This document shows, one piece after another, positions 26,579-34,473 of a DNA stretch of 64,000 nucleotides (its first letter is position 1; every line of letters begins with the position of its first letter). A program made the position numbers and the translations under genes. The stretch is from NCBI RefSeq assembly GCF_020149935.1, contig NZ_CP083757.1:992001-1056000 (forward strand), given 5' to 3'. Source of the DNA: Marinilongibacter aquaticus. GTDB lineage: Bacteria > Bacteroidota > Bacteroidia > Cytophagales > Spirosomataceae. The notes beneath the pieces are model-generated. The model searched no databases. It was not told the DNA's origin and saw only the letters and a list, made by a program, of their open reading frames with translations.

Positions 26579-28846
26579 TTAGGGGTTGGAATCAAAGACA
26601 TCGGCAATGCTTAAAATACGCTGTCGAAAACTTGTGTTCTTCAAAATTTGCTGATAACTGTTCAATACAAAGCTTCTCATTCCATTCGGTCTGTTGAGCA
26701 ATTTTCCCAGGGCCTTTCGGGCCTCTTCCTCTTTTCCCTGCAAAAGCCAAACCCATACGCGGTCCATTTCCACAAAGGTTTGTAGCCCACCCGTCACTTC
26801 AAAGTCACTCTTCATGCCATAGGACTTTTTCAGCTCACCTTCGAGTTGTTCCAGCATTAAGTCGGCCGTATCGAAATCGAAATTGTCGCGGTGCAAAATG
26901 GCCAATTTGTGCACAGCCATCAAATATTCCTCGCGGTCATTGGGGTCTCCTGTCAAGGCCTGTTTGGTTTTCAATTCAGCGGCATATTTGGTGTAACGTA
27001 AAATATCCATCTCCAAATTACCGCTTGAACCCGGTTGATTTTTGCCGTTTTGATCTTCCTCTTCCAGCCACGCCAAGGTTGCCAGCAACACACTCGACCT
27101 GTCTTTTATCCGCCTCAAATCCGAAAAACTGTATTCTTTTCGCAAGTCCAATACACGTTCCGCATTTTCAAAAACCAATCTTTCTTTCGTAGTGTATCTC
27201 AAAAAATACTTGGCATAATCAATGGTAAAATCCATCAACACTTCATAATTGTACACCGTGCGATTCTCCAGATAGGCTGTAAAGAATTTTTCCATCCACA
27301 TATGCCAACGCGAAAATGCCAAGCCCTGACCGCCAATTTGGTACACTTCATCCGCAATTATCCCCAAAACTTTACCGGGGCTTACTTCCTTTGGAAGCTG
27401 CTGACGCAAAGTGGCCGCCTCCGAGAAATTGTCTAAGTAATATTGCAATACATTCTGCAAATGCAAGTTGGCTTCTTTCTGGTTTCGGTTGGCATACGCA
27501 TAAAAGCCAAGCTGCCAATCGCTTACCACAAGCATCTTATCGTAGTTGGGGATATACGACCGATACAAAGGGTTTAGGCCTTTCAACAATACGTTCATTT
27601 GGGAAGTGAGCGGAATCAAATTCTCGGGATCGTAGGCAATATCCATTTTACTTTGGTCATTATACATTTGAATGGCATTCACAATCAAACGGGAATCAAA
27701 ATACATCTTGTTCTCATTAATTATCCCTATCAGTTCCTTTAGTGCTTTGTGCTCACCAATCGCATTGCGGTTGTGCATATTCGACCACATAAGCCCTAGA
27801 TAATGTACCTTTAGCTTTTCTGCCGAAACAGGTGCACTTTGCCCATATTCGAGCAAAGCCTTTTCCACATTCTCCCAAGATTTAGAATCTCTCAGACCCG
27901 AATTGTGCCCAAAAGCTCGCAAGCCCGCTACAAGCACTTTCTTTTGCAAATAGTACTGGCGATTCAGGCCCGCACCCTCATGCAAAAGGCTTTCCATTTT
28001 ATTCAATACCTTTTCTCGCAAAGCCAGTTTGGCCTTCGCACTGAATAGATTCAAATATTCTTGAGCCTTTTGGAGTCGATTGAAGTATTCCAAATCGAAT
28101 ACCTTGTGGGTGTTCGCCTCTTTCAGAAGAGCCTTGCAAACCGCAAAGGACATTTCTTCGGCTTGTATTTGCAGAACAGGCAATTTTAAAGGCTCTGTTT
28201 CCAAAATCTGTTTCAGTTCTGCCCAAAAAGTACTGTCCTCTTTGCTTTGCTTGACCTCCGCGGCAGCCCATTCTTTTTCAATTCCGTTTAACCCCTCGCC
28301 CGCTTGGCCAGAAGCGATTTCATTGTACAGTGCAAAGGCCGTTCCACTGAGTTTCCCTGCTTGCGTACCGCCCAAAGTATATGCTGCCGACATCTTCCCA
28401 AAGAACTGTTGTGGATTCAAATCCATTCTTGTAAGCCTCTGGATAAAGGCTCTCTCAAAAGCCACTCCTTGTGAAAAATAGGCGATCTCGCTTTCCAAGT
28501 ACACTTTCAAGGTGTCGCCTGCTTGCCATTCCACAAACAGACAATCAAAATCGGGCAAAATCCACCCTTCCTTTTCAAAATTCAAAGATGGAGCCAACAA
28601 GGGAGCATCGGGCCGAAATCGAAATTCAACCACACCGTTTTCGTCGGAAACCTGAGCTTCCAACCCGTAATCTGAACTGATCTTGACTCCCGAAACGGGG
28701 CGGCCGTCGAAGAAACCGAGAGTTTGCACAATACTTGTCTGCTGCGAATGACCGGGCAGGCTCAGCATACAGCACAATCCGAACCAAAGCAGAAAACTAT
28801 TTAAACAAGTAAAGAATTTCTCGAATGTCGTTTTGGTATTTTTCAT
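26579..28846 (-). CDS. Large exported protein, 755 aa (unknown family, large copy 1)
   Basis: No known family recognised. A signal peptide (about 1-35, h-region LNSFLLWFGLCCMLSL, then GHSQ) is followed by a short beta-rich domain of about 60 residues (FFDGRPVSGVKISSDYGLEA to FEKEGWILP) that resembles carboxypeptidase-regulatory/CNA-B-like sandwiches. About 550 residues of helical sequence follow, ending in the TPR-like module with RVWVWLLQGKEEEARKAL. The beta domain is almost identical to that of the upstream paralogue; the middle is not. The ATG at 28846 lies 50 bases inside the 3' end of that paralogue, but no later start keeps the signal peptide. Length equals that of the paralogue exactly. 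Confidence 0.72.
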   Translation of the reverse strand: MKNTKTTFEKFFTCLNSFLLWFGLCCMLSLPGHSQQTSIVQTLGFFDGRPVSGVKISSDYGLEAQVSDENGVVEFRFRPDAPLLAPSLNFEKEGWILPDFDCLFVEWQAGDTLKVYLESEIAYFSQGVAFERAFIQRLTRMDLNPQQFFGKMSAAYTLGGTQAGKLSGTAFALYNEIASGQAGEGLNGIEKEWAAAEVKQSKEDSTFWAELKQILETEPLKLPVLQIQAEEMSFAVCKALLKEANTHKVFDLEYFNRLQKAQEYLNLFSAKAKLALREKVLNKMESLLHEGAGLNRQYYLQKKVLVAGLRAFGHNSGLRDSKSWENVEKALLEYGQSAPVSAEKLKVHYLGLMWSNMHNRNAIGEHKALKELIGIINENKMYFDSRLIVNAIQMYNDQSKMDIAYDPENLIPLTSQMNVLLKGLNPLYRSYIPNYDKMLVVSDWQLGFYAYANRNQKEANLHLQNVLQYYLDNFSEAATLRQQLPKEVSPGKVLGIIADEVYQIGGQGLAFSRWHMWMEKFFTAYLENRTVYNYEVLMDFTIDYAKYFLRYTTKERLVFENAERVLDLRKEYSFSDLRRIKDRSSVLLATLAWLEEEDQNGKNQPGSSGNLEMDILRYTKYAAELKTKQALTGDPNDREEYLMAVHKLAILHRDNFDFDTADLMLEQLEGELKKSYGMKSDFEVTGGLQTFVEMDRVWVWLLQGKEEEARKALGKLLNRPNGMRSFVLNSYQQILKNTSFRQRILSIADVFDSNP
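28553..28720 (-). repeat. 168-bp near-identical repeat, copy in large gene 1
   Basis: Matches 30792-30959 at an offset of 2239 bases with three differences in 168 (about 98% identity). Two differences are silent (Ser TCT/TCC, Leu TTG/TTA); one changes Gly to Asp before FFDGRP. It encodes the N-terminal beta domain. Identity falls off sharply on both sides. Confidence 0.9.
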
Positions 28847-31064
28847 TCTTCATGAAAAGTTGTGCTCTCGTGATAATATAATTTCTGTATTCGCCCGTGC
28901 TATCCAAAGTTAAATAACGCCGAATAATTGCTTCACATTGCGACTTTTCCCCTTGAAAAAGCAGAATCCAAGCCTTCAGAATTTCCACCTGTGCCAAAAG
29001 TTTGTTGCTCACCACAAGCCAATCGTTTCGGGCCATCGATTTACGCTGTATAAATTCAATGGCCTCTTCGGCCACAGCCTCGGCGGCAGTGAAATTTTCA
29101 CTTTGAAAATACAAAGAAGAAAGTTCGATCAAATCAATTGCATAGCTTTTCGCATAGAAATCATCTTTATTGTTCTGCTCGATCAATTTCTTCCGCTCGT
29201 TGACGACCTGTATTTGAGTATGCAGCTGATCCGTCCAATTGCTTGCCGAATCGCGTTGGGTTAAAAGTGCCTTCAAACCACTTGATCGGAAGTGGCTGTA
29301 AAAGGCCTGTGAAACAGTCAAAAATTCCTTTTCCTTGTATTGCGGAATCTTAATATTTCCCGGGCGATTCTTCAACAATTGCATCACTTCATCAACGAGA
29401 GTACGGCCTTCATTACTGAAATTCCCGCTTTCCATGAAGTGAATGTAGTCGGAAGTGCTTTCGAGAAGGGCAGTCAGTTGTTTGCCGTTTGGCACCAAAT
29501 CGTACCTCTTTTGCTCGAGATAAAGCAGTAAGCGATACAATTCTCCCACAGGGTCAAACTCGTTGAGATTCAAACCCGAATTGATAAGTCTTTTCAAATT
29601 CCACGCCTCGCGATTGTAGAAATTTTCATCTTCCAAAGGAATACCGTCTTCTAACTTCTCCAATTGCTTAAAACGAGCACTTATGTGATAAAAAGCTTCC
29701 TTGAACTTTTGGGGTTGGGAGGCATAATACCAAGCCAACTGCCTATCCATAAAAATGGAGTTGAGATGGGCCGAGGTATCGGCTTGCTCCACCAAACGTA
29801 CCCCCTCCTCCATCAAAGACGTAAAGCAAGAATCGTTCTCTCGATTAAGGCTATAGGAAATGGGCACAAGTAACCCCATAAAGCGTACAATTGATTCATT
29901 GTCAGGCTCCTTACCCATTTCAACTCTAATTTGACCTAACTCATCACAAACTTCCTTGTAGCGTCCATATTTGCAAAGTGCAGAAAAACGATCGCGTTTA
30001 ATTTTTCGCTTTATGCGAATTGCAGCCTCTGGAAAGTAATTGAAATATTCGTCGGCCAATGCATCCCTATACTCCAAAAATGGGAACGTGCTCTCCTCAT
30101 GAAAATACACATTGGCAGAATGAGCAAATTGAGAAATATCCAATTTCATTTTAAGAAAAAACATGCGATTCAAACCCGGAAAGGCCTCCAGACGATTTTG
30201 TGCAATTTCCATTTTTTTCTCAGTTTCCAAGGAGATCACTCCATTTGAAACAGAATAGAATTCTTTCATCAATGATTCAAAATCAAGGTCCTTTTCTTCT
30301 TTGGGAAGCTCCGTTTTGATTTGCCCTTTCTTGAAATCGAAGAGGTTAATAAAATGTAGCGATTCGGGAAATACAAAAAAATTGCTTGTCCCTTCAATTG
30401 CTCTACGCAACTTATCCTTTTCCAAAATCAAATCGGAAAGCAGAGCGATAGTGGCCTTTTCGACCAAATCTTGACCAGTCTCAAACCGTTTCTCAATCTG
30501 CGTCTTCTCGCTCAGTTCTCTTATTTTCTGCCGAATTTCTTCCAGTTCAAATGCCTGCTCAAAAGCCCTCGCAATATCTTGTAAATCCGTGCTGAATTTC
30601 AGTCTTGAGATACTCCCCATGGCCACAAACAATTTCCAAGCACGGAATTCATTGCTTTGCGGCAATCCAGCCCTATAGCGATCAAACATCTTTTGATACG
30701 TCGTAATGCCCCTTTCATAATCTTTTCTCTCACAGATGTAAATCCGTAGAGTGTCCATTTCTTTAATTGTACGAAACAGGTCTTCCGGACTGGGCAAAAT
30801 CCACCCTTCCTTTTCAAAATTCAAGGATGGAGCCAATAAGGGAGCATCGGGCCGAAATCGAAATTCAACCACACCGTTTTCGTCGGAAACCTGAGCTTCC
30901 AACCCGTAATCTGAACTGATCTTGACTCCCGAAACGGGGCGGCCGTCGAAGAAATCGAGGACTTGCACTTTCGATATTTCTTGTGCAGCGGCATCATTCG
31001 ACAAGCCTAAGAAAACAAAACAAAGAATAAGTGCGTAAACTAGCGTTCTTGGCATAACGGTCAT
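28797..31064 (-). CDS. Large exported protein, 755 aa (unknown family, large copy 2)
   Basis: Paralogue of the gene downstream, also 755 residues and unassigned. The signal peptide (TLVYALILCFVFLGLSNDAAAQ) is followed by the same beta domain (about 32-95), then about 550 helical residues rich in Glu/Lys/Leu, and the closing module with KAWILLFQGEKSQCEAII and NYIITRAQLFMKNEKYQNDI. The middle region has little visible similarity to large copy 1. No catalytic motif, CxxC or metal site is evident. Its ATG overlaps the stop of the upstream small gene by four bases (31061-31064), implying translational coupling. Its own 3' end overlaps the next gene by 50 bases. Confidence 0.72.
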   Translation of the reverse strand: MTVMPRTLVYALILCFVFLGLSNDAAAQEISKVQVLDFFDGRPVSGVKISSDYGLEAQVSDENGVVEFRFRPDAPLLAPSLNFEKEGWILPSPEDLFRTIKEMDTLRIYICERKDYERGITTYQKMFDRYRAGLPQSNEFRAWKLFVAMGSISRLKFSTDLQDIARAFEQAFELEEIRQKIRELSEKTQIEKRFETGQDLVEKATIALLSDLILEKDKLRRAIEGTSNFFVFPESLHFINLFDFKKGQIKTELPKEEKDLDFESLMKEFYSVSNGVISLETEKKMEIAQNRLEAFPGLNRMFFLKMKLDISQFAHSANVYFHEESTFPFLEYRDALADEYFNYFPEAAIRIKRKIKRDRFSALCKYGRYKEVCDELGQIRVEMGKEPDNESIVRFMGLLVPISYSLNRENDSCFTSLMEEGVRLVEQADTSAHLNSIFMDRQLAWYYASQPQKFKEAFYHISARFKQLEKLEDGIPLEDENFYNREAWNLKRLINSGLNLNEFDPVGELYRLLLYLEQKRYDLVPNGKQLTALLESTSDYIHFMESGNFSNEGRTLVDEVMQLLKNRPGNIKIPQYKEKEFLTVSQAFYSHFRSSGLKALLTQRDSASNWTDQLHTQIQVVNERKKLIEQNNKDDFYAKSYAIDLIELSSLYFQSENFTAAEAVAEEAIEFIQRKSMARNDWLVVSNKLLAQVEILKAWILLFQGEKSQCEAIIRRYLTLDSTGEYRNYIITRAQLFMKNEKYQNDIREILYLFK
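30792..30959 (-). repeat. 168-bp near-identical repeat, copy in large gene 2
   Basis: Partner of 28553-28720; same orientation, 2239 bp apart, three mismatches. As a direct repeat it could support gene conversion, or deletion that fuses the two large genes into one. Confidence 0.9.
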
Positions 31065-31648
31065 TCAAAAAGCTTTTCGAAGCGAACCAGGCGATCGGCA
31101 TAGGCATGATCATATTGCATGAAAAATTGATACTGCTCGATGATGTCGGCTTGATATCCTTCTTTCAAAAATCGTATAAATGTACGCTTCGCTTTGTTTT
31201 CTTCTCCATTCGCCAATTGAACCCACGCCCGATTTAACAGAAACTTAACCACAAAGCAATTGTTCATGGCCTCATCGGAAAACCCTCGACCGATTTTATA
31301 ATTCTTTCGAATATCCTTCAAACCTGATTTCAATACGGTTTGGGCGTCTTCAAACTGACCAACATGCATATACCATTGCCCCAATTCGAGCAATTTTTCC
31401 AAATAGGTTTCAAATTCCTTTCTGTTGTACTTGTCGGTATAGAAATCTTTGAACATTGCAATCTCGGAAATCAAAGCCTGTGAATCGAAGTTCAGTGCAT
31501 GCACATAGAGTAGGTTTTCGGTAAAGCAGCTCGACTTTGCCGCGTATTGTGTTTTAATAGTGAGATGCATGTGCTGTCCGTATGCCCGCTGTGCGAATAC
31601 GGTGCACAGGAATAGACAAAATAGGGTTTTTATAGGCATGGTTTTCAA
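31061..31648 (-). CDS. Small exported TPR-like protein (unknown family, small copy 2)
   Basis: A 195-residue protein, first gene of the small-large-large-small run. A signal peptide (IKTLFCLFLCTVFAQRAYG) precedes a helical body. KLLELGQWYMHVGQFEDAQT and RAWVQLANGEENKAKRTF align with the small protein at 25975 without gaps, and the spacing to DIIEQYQFFMQYDHAYADRL is kept. The protein is otherwise unassigned. Coupled to large copy 2 by a 4-base overlap. Either Met1 (31648) or Met4 could start it. The promoter should lie in 31649-31680, just after the sulfatase terminator. Confidence 0.7.
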   Translation of the reverse strand: MKTMPIKTLFCLFLCTVFAQRAYGQHMHLTIKTQYAAKSSCFTENLLYVHALNFDSQALISEIAMFKDFYTDKYNRKEFETYLEKLLELGQWYMHVGQFEDAQTVLKSGLKDIRKNYKIGRGFSDEAMNNCFVVKFLLNRAWVQLANGEENKAKRTFIRFLKEGYQADIIEQYQFFMQYDHAYADRLVRFEKLFE

Positions 31649-31686
31649 TCTGTGCCGCTAAATAAGCTAAATTCAAGCGATAAAAA

Positions 31687-31709
31687 AAGGCGTGCCTAAG
31701 GCACGCCTT
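31687..31709 (-). terminator. Terminator after the sulfatase operon
   Basis: Arms AAGGCGTGCC (31687-31696) and GGCACGCCTT (31700-31709) with a 3-base loop; on the minus strand the stem is followed by TTTTTATCG. It separates the SusCD-sulfatase operon from the small-large-large-small run. Confidence 0.9.
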
Positions 31710-31735
31710 CCCTTTTTCGAATGATCGGAGGCAAT

Positions 31736-33127
31736 CTATTTCCCCTCCACCAAAACCAATTGATTCGGCACTTCTTCTACTGTAGCCAAATGCTCTTCGG
31801 CTAGTTTTTTCAGTTGGCTCACGATTTCCGGATAATCATCTGCGACATTGTATTTTTCGGAAGGGTCCGTCATCACATTAAACAACGTAGGTTTTTCCAA
31901 CACTTCGATTTTTGCGGGATATCCCAAGGGATTGTTCGACAGAAAATACAGTTTATACGCTCCTTTTCTCACTGCAAAAAGCTTGGTGGCATGATAGTAA
32001 AACATCACATCACGCGGCGTTTTATCTTCACCACGCATAACCGGCGATATGTCGAAGCCATCCAATACACGATCTTTGGGTGCATCGATACCCGCCAAAC
32101 TGCAGATGGTTGGCAGAATATCCAATGTGCTGCCCATTTTCGACACAATTCCCGGTTTCACATCTTTTCCCCAAATTACGCAGGGCACACGCTGCCCGCC
32201 TTCATAACTGGTGCCTTTTCCGCCATAAAGCAAACCCGCAGATCCACCGTTTTCACCAAAAACCAGCCATGGGCCATTGTCTGTCGTGAAAATCACATAG
32301 GTGTTGTCTTCCAGTCCCTCAGCTCGGAGTGTTTCGAATATCTGTCCCACACTCCAATCAATTTCTTCGACCACATCTCCGTACAAACCGCGATCGCTGG
32401 TTCCGGCAAATTTCTTGTTATTGAAAAGAGGAATGTGTGGCATATTGTGGGCCATATACAAGAAAAAAGGCTTGTCTTTATGTTCTTTAATGAATTTAAC
32501 CGACTCTTCGGTATAGCGTTGCGTAAGCGTATTTTGATTGGCTGGCCTTTCGATTTCCGTTTCGTTTCTTAGAATCGGCACATTGAAACCGTGGTAATCG
32601 GGATTGGTCTTCTGGAATCGCTGATAAGCATATTCGGGATTGCGGTCCATGTCGTTGGAATACGGAATCCCGAAATAATAATCGAAACCATTGGATGTAG
32701 GCAAGAACTGTGGCAAATGCCCCAAATGCCATTTTCCCACACAGGCTGTGCTGTAATTTTCGGTTTTCAACATTTCGGCAATCGTCAATTCTTTGGGCTG
32801 AATCCCCCCTTTCGAATCGGGAAACAATACGCGGCGACGTTCATGCTCCATTCCGCCGCGTACCGGTAAACGGCCCGTCATCAAACCAAAACGCGAAGGC
32901 GTACACACATTGGAAGCCACATAGAAATTAGTCCACTTTTGACCTTCGAAAGCCATGCGGTCGATATTCGGAGTTTTAATAGTAGGATGCCCAAAACAGC
33001 TGAGATCGCCATAACCTTGATCATCTGTAAATATTACAATGAAGTTGGGTTTCTGCTGCTTTTGAGCGTAGGTATTTCCAACATTAAGGCCAATGAAAGC
33101 CAATAAAATCCATTTCAAATTCTTCAT
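31736..33127 (-). CDS. Exported sulfatase (family S1)
   Basis: A 463-residue S1 formylglycine sulfatase. It removes sulfate esters, probably from a glycan. The maturation motif is CTPSRFGLMTGR, whose Cys must be converted to formylglycine; metal ligands are seen in FTDDQGYGDL and TTDNGPW. GKWHLG contributes a conserved Lys/His pair. The ATG at 33127 (MKNLKWILLAFIGLNVGNTY) gives a signal peptide and a 4-bp gap to the previous gene; an ATG at 33160 would overlap it. Last gene of the SusCD operon. The substrate position is not predictable by eye. Confidence 0.9.
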   Translation of the reverse strand: MKNLKWILLAFIGLNVGNTYAQKQQKPNFIVIFTDDQGYGDLSCFGHPTIKTPNIDRMAFEGQKWTNFYVASNVCTPSRFGLMTGRLPVRGGMEHERRRVLFPDSKGGIQPKELTIAEMLKTENYSTACVGKWHLGHLPQFLPTSNGFDYYFGIPYSNDMDRNPEYAYQRFQKTNPDYHGFNVPILRNETEIERPANQNTLTQRYTEESVKFIKEHKDKPFFLYMAHNMPHIPLFNNKKFAGTSDRGLYGDVVEEIDWSVGQIFETLRAEGLEDNTYVIFTTDNGPWLVFGENGGSAGLLYGGKGTSYEGGQRVPCVIWGKDVKPGIVSKMGSTLDILPTICSLAGIDAPKDRVLDGFDISPVMRGEDKTPRDVMFYYHATKLFAVRKGAYKLYFLSNNPLGYPAKIEVLEKPTLFNVMTDPSEKYNVADDYPEIVSQLKKLAEEHLATVEEVPNQLVLVEGK

Positions 33128-33131
33128 AATT

Positions 33132-34472
33132 TCAGGGTTTTTGCCAAGGTGTTCGACCACCTTGCTGAATAAATGTCATCATTAATTTATTTAATTCCAT
33201 CAATTTTTTAGGCTCTTGTTCGGCCAAATTGACTTTCTCGTAGGGGTCGGTTTGCAAACGATACAGTTCCAAGGGAGAATACGGCGTGTTTTGCAGGATT
33301 TTCCAACCTTGATAAATCATGGCGTGGTAATCGTTTCCGCCGTATTTCATTCCGCCTTCTCGCCGAACAAAATAGATCGGTCTTTCGCTCATCTTTGCCT
33401 TTTCATTCAGTAAAATCGACTTAAAGCTTTTTCCGTCGCAATCGGTTAAAGTTTCGCCTTGAACCAAATCGGCCAAAGTGGGCAACACATCCATGGTCAT
33501 CAGTTTTTCATCAGAAACTATACCGGCTTTGATTCTCGCAGGCCAAAGAGCAAAAGCCGGTACACGGATACCGCCTTCGTACATACTTTGTTTCCCGTCG
33601 CGATAGGGCAAATTGTTCGCCAAGTCCTCCAAATTCCCGCCATTATCGCTCATGAATAAAATCAACGTATTTTCATATTGTCCAGTGGCTTTCAATGCGT
33701 CCACCACACGTCCAAGACTGTAATCCAAATGCTCGATCAAAGCCACCAATTTGGCCCGTTTCGGATCAATCCCCTTTTCTCTTGTCAAGACCTTTTGCAG
33801 CCATTCTTCCGGCGGTTGAACAGGAAAATGAGGAGCATTGTAAGCCAAATACAAGAAAAAGGGTTTGGCTTGGCCTTTGGCCTTTTCGATATAATCAATG
33901 GACCAGTCTGTGAAAATATCCGTGGCATGGCCTTCGGGGTCCACCACCTTTTCATTTTCACGCATGAAATTGATGCCGTGCCTTCTGTGGCCGTAGTAAT
34001 CTTCCATCATATCCTCCAACCAGCCGTGGAAATAATCGAAACCCTTTTGATTGGGCAAATTGGGAGATTCCAGACCCAAATTCCATTTCCCGACCATGGC
34101 CGTGGCATAGCCCGCATTTTTCAGCACCGCAGGCATCAATGTGGCCTCGGGTTTTAAATAACCCCAATTGTTGGCTTTGGGATAGCGAATCAAACCCGGT
34201 ACACCGACAGCATCGGGATGCTGACCCGACATCAAAGCCGCCCGAGTGGGAGAACATACGGGAGAATTGGCATAAAACCCATCGAAACGGATTCCTGCTC
34301 CACACAGGGCATCGATATGAGGCGTTTGTACATCTTCGGTATTGTAGTACGACACATCATTGTATCCCAGATCGTCAACCAAAACGAGTAAAACATTGGG
34401 CTTTGTGGACTGAGCCCACAAAGCCTGATTGAAGATTAAAATGTAGGTAAATAAGAAAAAAAATCTACGCAT
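33132..34472 (-). CDS. Exported sulfatase (family S1)
   Basis: A 446-residue S1 sulfatase, only distantly similar to the next one, so the pair probably attacks different sulfate positions. The signal peptide MRRFFFLFTYILIFNQALWA precedes VLVDDLGYNDVSYYN (metal Asp pair), the maturation motif CSPTRAALMSGQHP, GKWNLG and MSDNGGN (metal Asp/Asn). The gene begins 1 bp after the SusD stop, so the operon order SusC-SusD-sulfatase-sulfatase is tightly packed. The maturase for formylglycine is not in the window. Confidence 0.9.
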   Translation of the reverse strand: MRRFFFLFTYILIFNQALWAQSTKPNVLLVLVDDLGYNDVSYYNTEDVQTPHIDALCGAGIRFDGFYANSPVCSPTRAALMSGQHPDAVGVPGLIRYPKANNWGYLKPEATLMPAVLKNAGYATAMVGKWNLGLESPNLPNQKGFDYFHGWLEDMMEDYYGHRRHGINFMRENEKVVDPEGHATDIFTDWSIDYIEKAKGQAKPFFLYLAYNAPHFPVQPPEEWLQKVLTREKGIDPKRAKLVALIEHLDYSLGRVVDALKATGQYENTLILFMSDNGGNLEDLANNLPYRDGKQSMYEGGIRVPAFALWPARIKAGIVSDEKLMTMDVLPTLADLVQGETLTDCDGKSFKSILLNEKAKMSERPIYFVRREGGMKYGGNDYHAMIYQGWKILQNTPYSPLELYRLQTDPYEKVNLAEQEPKKLMELNKLMMTFIQQGGRTPWQKP

Positions 34473-34473
34473 C

